Shown here piece by piece: positions 59,522-64,000 of a stretch of DNA of 64,000 nt. Every line of letters begins with the position of its first letter. Position 1 is the stretch's first letter. The DNA lies in assembly GCF_000350085.1 (NCBI RefSeq), contig NZ_CAUM01000097.1:1-64000 (forward strand), written 5' to 3'. The position numbers and the translations under genes were made by a program. The DNA comes from Mesorhizobium metallidurans STM 2683 (GTDB taxonomy: Bacteria > Pseudomonadota > Alphaproteobacteria > Rhizobiales > Rhizobiaceae). The notes below the pieces were generated by a model. The model ran no database searches and was not told where the DNA came from. It saw only the letters and a program-made list of their open reading frames with translations.

Positions 59522-59615
59522 ACCACCCCCGGAAATTAGACCGGGCCTGAGCGTCGGACAAAGCTTGCGAATGCGGCCGCTTCGGCCTAAGTCACCGGCG
59601 ATCCCGGAGACATTT

Positions 59616-60110
59616 ATGGCTGGCACATCCCAACACGGCAAAGCGTTTATCCGCCCGAAGCAGAAGGCGCACCTTCTCGTCATCGAGGCCCGCTTCCATG
59701 ACGACCTTGCCGACGCGCTGCTCGAAGGCGCGACAAGCGCGCTGGACGAAGCAGGCGCGACCTATGATGTCGTCACGGTTCCGGGTTCGCTGGAAATCCC
59801 GGCGGTGATAACCTTCGCGCTAGACGGCGCCTCCGAAGGCGGGACCGCCTATGACGGTTTCGTTGCCCTCGGCACCATCGTCCGTGGCGACACCTATCAC
59901 TTCGACATCGTCGCCAATGAATCCAGCCGCGCGCTCATGGATATTTCCGTGCAGGAAGCGGTCTGCATCGGCAACGGCATCCTGACCACCGAAAACGACG
60001 CCCAGGCCTGGACGCGGGCCAGGCGTTCGGAAGGCGACAAGGGCGGCTTTGCCGCACGCGCGGCGCTGACCATGATCGCCCTCAAGCAGCAATTGGGAGC
60101 GCCATCGTGA
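59616..60110 (+). CDS. ribH: 6,7-dimethyl-8-ribityllumazine synthase
   Basis: RibH condenses the pyrimidine and dihydroxybutanone phosphate to give lumazine. From ATG 59616 ([15 protein letters not shown]) it has 164 residues with [47 protein letters not shown] (catalytic His) and [15 protein letters not shown]. It sits in the rib block and overlaps nusB by 4 bases. No FMN riboswitch was seen in the 94-base gap upstream. Confidence 0.96.
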   Translation: MAGTSQHGKAFIRPKQKAHLLVIEARFHDDLADALLEGATSALDEAGATYDVVTVPGSLEIPAVITFALDGASEGGTAYDGFVALGTIVRGDTYHFDIVANESSRALMDISVQEAVCIGNGILTTENDAQAWTRARRSEGDKGGFAARAALTMIALKQQLGAPS

Positions 60111-60607
60111 GCGAACCCGCTTCGCCCGGCCAGCCCACGGTGCGCCACGCCAACAAACGCGGCGCCGCCCGTCTGGCCGCTGTGCAGGCGCTCTACCAGA
60201 TGGATGTGGCCGGCAGCGGCGTCTTCGAGATCACCGCCGAATACGAATTGTTCAGGCTTGGCAAGGAAGTCGACGGCGCGCTTTATCGCGAGGCCGACGC
60301 GCAATGGTTCCGCGCCATCCTCACCGGCGTCGTCGAGAACCAGAAGACCATCGATCCGGTCATCCGCCAGGCGCTGACCGACGATTGGCCGCTGTCCAGG
60401 CTTGATTCGACCCTGCGCGCCATTCTGCGCGCCGGCGTTTATGAGCTGATGAAGCGCGAGGATGTGCCGGTCGCCGTCATCGTTTCGGAATATGTCGACA
60501 TCGCCAAGGCCTTCTACGAGGACGACGAGCCGAAGCTCACCAACGCCGTGCTCGATCGCGTCTCGCGCCGGGTACGCGGCGAGGGGCGCGGCAAGGACGC
60601 TTCATGA
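60107..60607 (+). CDS. nusB: Transcription antitermination factor NusB
   Basis: NusB acts with NusE in rRNA antitermination. The start is a GTG overlapping the ribH TGA. The 166-residue all-helical protein has [21 protein letters not shown] near the N-terminus and [40 protein letters not shown] at the centre. Its TGA overlaps the ATG of the MFS gene. Confidence 0.95.
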   Translation: MSEPASPGQPTVRHANKRGAARLAAVQALYQMDVAGSGVFEITAEYELFRLGKEVDGALYREADAQWFRAILTGVVENQKTIDPVIRQALTDDWPLSRLDSTLRAILRAGVYELMKREDVPVAVIVSEYVDIAKAFYEDDEPKLTNAVLDRVSRRVRGEGRGKDAS

Positions 60608-61824
60608 CCGCCACGACTATGGCCGCCGGGGCCGGCAAGGAGGCGCGCCGAACGGCGTTTATTCTGGCCGCCTCGCAGGCGGTCATCGGTTCGGCCGCGC
60701 CCATCGCTATTTCGCTCGGCGCTCTGGCCGGGCAATATCTGCTTGGTCCCGACAAGTCGCTGGCGACCGCGCCGGTCACCGGTTTCAATCTCGGCGTCGC
60801 GCTCGGCGCCCTGCCGGCCGCCGCCATCATCCGCCAGCTCGGCCAGCGTGGCGGCTTCGTGACCGGCACGATCATCACCGCGCTTGGCGGGCTCATTGCC
60901 ACGCTGGCGCTGTTTAATCCCAGCTTCTGGCTGTTCGCCTTCGGACTGATGGTGATCGGCGTCGGTGGCGCCTTCGTCCAGCAGTTCCGCTTCGCCGCCG
61001 CCGACAACGCGCCGCCCGAATTCAAGGCGCGCGCCATTTCCTTCGTGCTGGCCGGCGGCATCGTCACCGCCATCCTAGGTCCGCAGATCGTCATCTTCAC
61101 CCGCGAATCCTTTGCGCCGGTGATGTTCGCCGGCTCGTTCGCTTCCATCCTCGTGCTGGCGGCGGTTGGCGCCGTCATCCTGTCGTTCCTGCGCATTCCG
61201 GCGAGAGCCGTCGGCAGGGCGGAAATCGCCGACGTCGATGCCCGGCCGCTCTCCGAGATCGTCACCAGGCCGCGTTTCGTCGCAGCACTTTTTTGCGCCG
61301 TCGGCAGCTATGCGCTGATGAGCTTCGTCATGACCGGTGCACCGCTGGCCATGGTCGGCTGCGGCCTGTCGACGGACGACGCCACGCTCGGCATTTCCTG
61401 GCACGTGATGGCGATGTTCGCGCCGAGTTTCTTCACGGGATCGCTGATCCACCGCTTCGGCGCCGAACGGATCGTGGCGCTCGGTCTCGTCTTGCTCATC
61501 GGTTGCGCCGTGGTGGCGCTGTCGGGGCTGGCGCTGTGGCAGTTCTGGACGGCGCTGATCCTGCTCGGCCTTGGCTGGAATTTCGCTTTTATCGGTGCCA
61601 CTGCCATGGTCGCCGACAGCTACCGGCCATCGGAAAAGGGCAAGGTGCAGGGCTTCCACGACTTCGTCCTGTTCGGCTCCGTCGCATTTGCCTCGCTGAT
61701 GTCGGGCGCGGTCTACAATGCCTGGGGCTGGGAGATGCTGAACTGGATCATCTTGCCGGTGACGGTGCTCTGTTTCGTGGCGTTGGGCGCGTTGAAGATG
61801 ACGAGCTTGCGCCCGGCAAACTGA
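60604..61824 (+). CDS. MFS transporter downstream of nusB
   Basis: This 406-residue protein has twelve membrane segments; ATG 60604 overlaps the nusB stop. The N-terminal region includes [29 protein letters not shown] and [25 protein letters not shown] (motif A-like). The second half has [24 protein letters not shown]. The substrate is unknown. Tight coupling to nusB is usual in related genomes but gives no clue to substrate. Confidence 0.88.
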   Translation: MTATTMAAGAGKEARRTAFILAASQAVIGSAAPIAISLGALAGQYLLGPDKSLATAPVTGFNLGVALGALPAAAIIRQLGQRGGFVTGTIITALGGLIATLALFNPSFWLFAFGLMVIGVGGAFVQQFRFAAADNAPPEFKARAISFVLAGGIVTAILGPQIVIFTRESFAPVMFAGSFASILVLAAVGAVILSFLRIPARAVGRAEIADVDARPLSEIVTRPRFVAALFCAVGSYALMSFVMTGAPLAMVGCGLSTDDATLGISWHVMAMFAPSFFTGSLIHRFGAERIVALGLVLLIGCAVVALSGLALWQFWTALILLGLGWNFAFIGATAMVADSYRPSEKGKVQGFHDFVLFGSVAFASLMSGAVYNAWGWEMLNWIILPVTVLCFVALGALKMTSLRPAN

Positions 61825-61990
61825 CATCACACTGTATCACGCTGTCGGGACGAGGCGCGTCGGATTTACCGCGCCGGAACAAAATTATTGCGCCTGTACC
61901 CATTGTTATGAAACCGTGTGCCCCGACGGTGCGTTGAAGCCATGCTCATATGCGGCAACCGCATTCCGGTTCACAGCAAGGGATCTCACC

Positions 61991-62903
61991 ATGTTTTCAA
62001 TCAAGCTTCTGGTCGGCGCGGCGCTGGCGCTCGGCATCACCGCAGCCTCCGCAAGCGCTCAGGTGGTGGTGTCGTCGAAGATCGACACCGAAGGCGGCGT
62101 GCTCGGCAACATCATCCAGCTGGTGTTGAACGCCAACAACATCCAGACGACCGACCGCATTCAGCTCGGTGGCACCCCGGTGGTGCGCAAGGCGATCACC
62201 GCCGGCGAGATCGATATCTATCCGGAATACACCGGCAATGCCGCCTTCTTCTTCGAGAAGGCCGACGATCCCGTCTGGAAGGATGCCGCCAAGGCGTATG
62301 AGACGGCGAAGAAACTCGACTACGACGCCAACAAGATCGTCTGGCTGTCGCCGTCGCCGGCCAACAACACCTGGGCGATCGCGCTGCGCAAGGAGGTCGC
62401 CGAGACCAACAAGCTGGCCACGCTTTCCGATTTCGGCAAATACGTTTCCGGCGGCGGTCAGGTGGTGCTGGCGGCTTCGGCTGAGTTCGTCAATTCGGCG
62501 GCAGCACTTCCGGCCTTCCAGACCACCTACGGCTTTACGCTGAAGCCGGAACAACTGATCACGCTGTCCGGCGGCGACACGGCTGCGACCATTGCCGCGG
62601 CGGCGAACCCAGACCAATGGCGCCAACGCCGCCATGGTCTACGGCACCGACGGCGGCATCGCGCCGTCCGGCCTGGTCGTGCTCGATGACGACAAGGGCG
62701 TGCAGCCTGTCTACCAGCCAGCGCCGATCATCCGCGAGGCGGTGCTGAAGGAGCACCCGGATATCGAGACGCTCTTGAAGCCGGTCTTCGCCAAGCTCGA
62801 CCTCGTCACGCTGCAGGAATTGAATGGCCGCGTGCAGGTCGGCGGTGAGCCGGTCAAGGGCGTCGCCGAGGACTTTTTGAAGAAGAACGGGTTCTTGAAG
62901 TAG
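61991..62903 (+). pseudogene. OsmF/YehZ-type compatible-solute binding protein with a one-base frameshift
   Basis: The quaternary-amine periplasmic binding protein begins at ATG 61991 (MFSIKLLVGAALALG) with a signal peptide ending near ASAQ. Typical motifs are VSSKIDTEGGVLGNIIQLVL and ITAGEIDIYPEYTGNAAFF. After ATIAAAA the frame shifts: CCC at 62608-62610 seems to be CC plus one extra base. The remaining family sequence (QTNGANAAMVYGTDGG to DFLKKNGFLK) runs in the next frame to the TAG at 62901-62903. The total length, 913, is 3n+1. It may be a real mutation or a sequence error in a C-run. Confidence 0.85.
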
Positions 62904-62919
62904 TCAGCCCGTTTTGAAG

Positions 62920-64000
62920 ATGACGCCGGTGCGAGGCGCCCCCCTCTGGCGGCCGCGCGCCATGACCATCCGGTTCGATAAGCTCGGCGTGGTCATCGCC
63001 GCGATCGTCGCCTATGCCGCTTTCGCGGCGCCCTTCGCCACCTTCCGCGCCAACCGCATCGTGCCCGGCGAGGCACGCTCGATGCTCGAGGCTCTGCCTG
63101 CGGCGACAGGCTCGCTGCTGCTGGCGACCGTCGTCGCCGCGGCGCTCGTCGCGCTGTTGAAGACGCCGCTGATCCTGCGCCTTGCGGCCAGCGTGGTCGC
63201 ACTTGCAGCCCTTGCCGTCCTGATCGGTGTCGCCGGCAGTTTCCTGACGCCTGAGGGCAATGCGTTCGCGCGCATTTCGCCCGCCTCAGGGTTCTGGCTG
63301 CTCATCTTCGCCTTTACGCTTTTGCTCGCCGATGTGCTGACACGATTGAACCTGTCGCCATGGGCGCGCGTCGGCGTGCTGGTCTTGGCTGCGCTTGCGA
63401 TTGGTCTGCTTTTGGCTTCGGGAAGCTGGAACAACCTGTCGATCCTCAAGGAGTATGCCAACCGTGCCGACAGTTTCTGGGCGGAGGGCTCCAAGCATGT
63501 GACGCTGGCGCTGGGCTCGCTGGCGGCGGCGGCGGTCGTTGGTCTGCCGCTCGGCATCCTCTGCCACCGCGTCGACAAATTGCGCGCCGGCGTGCTGAAT
63601 GTGCTCAACATCATCCAGACCATCCCCTCCATCGCGCTGTTCGGCCTGCTGATCGCGCCGCTCGGCTGGGTCGCCGTGCATGTCCCGGGCGCGGCCTCCC
63701 TCGGCATTCGCGGCATCGGCACCGCGCCCGCCTTCCTCGCGCTGTTCCTCTATTCGCTGTTGCCGGTGGTGGCCAACACCGTGGTCGGCCTCGCCGGTGT
63801 GCCGCGCGCCGCCAACGACGCCGCCCGCGGCATGGGCATGACCGATCGCCAGCGCCTGTTCGGCGTCGAGTTTCCATTGGCCTTTCCGGTCATCCTCACC
63901 GGCATCCGCATCGTGCTGGTGCAGAATATCGGCCTCGCCACGATTGCCGCGCTGATCGGCGGCGGCGGCTTCGGCGTGTTCGTGTTCCAGGGCGTTGGCC
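62920..64000 (+). CDS. Compatible-solute ABC transporter permease (YehW/YehY type), runs off the window
   Basis: The frame is open from ATG 62920 to the window edge, at least 360 residues. ATG 62962 is an alternative start with no better ribosome site. About nine membrane segments are visible. The permease core has GSLAAAAVVGLPLGILCHRVDKL, NIIQTIPSIALFGLLIAPLG, and the EAA loop GVPRAANDAARGMGMTDRQRLFGVEFPLAFPVILTGIRIV. The family pairs with OsmF-type binding proteins such as the one encoded directly upstream. Confidence 0.88.
   Translation, partial: MTPVRGAPLWRPRAMTIRFDKLGVVIAAIVAYAAFAAPFATFRANRIVPGEARSMLEALPAATGSLLLATVVAAALVALLKTPLILRLAASVVALAALAVLIGVAGSFLTPEGNAFARISPASGFWLLIFAFTLLLADVLTRLNLSPWARVGVLVLAALAIGLLLASGSWNNLSILKEYANRADSFWAEGSKHVTLALGSLAAAAVVGLPLGILCHRVDKLRAGVLNVLNIIQTIPSIALFGLLIAPLGWVAVHVPGAASLGIRGIGTAPAFLALFLYSLLPVVANTVVGLAGVPRAANDAARGMGMTDRQRLFGVEFPLAFPVILTGIRIVLVQNIGLATIAALIGGGGFGVFVFQGVG

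Noticed and set aside
59522..59615. FMN riboswitch before ribH
   Set aside because: The gap is only 94 bases and lacks the conserved RFN-element helices; no such element was seen before ribD either.

Overview
The window is a high-GC alphaproteobacterial chromosome segment, most probably from a Mesorhizobium-like member of the Hyphomicrobiales (Rhizobiales). The grounds are the glyA-nrdR-ribD-ribE-ribH-nusB block, an LdtR-type MarR regulator next to a DUF6163-like membrane protein and an L,D-transpeptidase, a bacterial Bpt aminoacyltransferase, a DUF982 protein, an OpgC-like protein and palindromic intergenic repeats of the kind common in rhizobia. The genus is inferred from gene content; no database search was run.

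Layout. 1-4959 is an accessory-looking block: the tail of an unknown gene, a decayed and frameshifted acyl-CoA-synthetase-like gene, and a LIV-type (HAAT) ABC transporter set of ATPase and two permeases, without a binding protein or second ATPase in view. It stops against the 3' end of a tRNA-Gln(CTG) gene at 5142-5215. 5379-15367 is mostly core: YbhN-like protein, Ppx/GppA phosphatase overlapping rlmE, a DHA2 exporter, guaB, two small membrane proteins, rnd and an MFS gene. 15500-22291 is a catabolic cassette: an Lrp-type regulator divergent from diaminopropionate ammonia-lyase, an M24 peptidase, an amino-acid binding protein gene broken by one in-frame stop, a single-chain permease-ATPase fusion and an M20 amidohydrolase. 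22595-25631 is a CUT1 sugar transporter without an ATPase gene.

25866-38954 holds aspS, a secreted hypothetical, parC, an AI-2E family protein, a DMT exporter, bpt, an RDD protein, sthA, an esterase and an OpgC-like protein. 38970-40556 holds a LacI-family regulator divergent from two tandem paralogous very small genes, with three copies of one palindromic operator in the region; this is the most unusual feature seen. 40583-45225 carries DUF423, an MFS gene with a divergent GntR regulator sharing a perfect 19-bp palindrome, DUF982, a small Lys-rich protein, a decayed gene remnant and an aldo/keto reductase. 45505-50279 carries ppk2, a DHFR-fold protein, hemB, a PNPOx-fold protein and a CoA hydrolase. 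50276-53032 is the DUF6163-like/ldtR/L,D-transpeptidase cell-envelope group. 53301-61824 holds a CPA1 antiporter, glyA, a secreted protein, nrdR, the riboflavin genes, nusB and an MFS gene. The window ends in an OsmF-type compatible-solute ABC system whose binding-protein gene has a one-base insertion and whose permease runs off the edge.

Three genes (391-2176, 18621-19463, 61991-62903) each appear broken by a single small lesion. They may be true pseudogenes or sequence errors; re-sequencing would decide. No CRISPR array, rRNA operon, transposase or integrase was seen.
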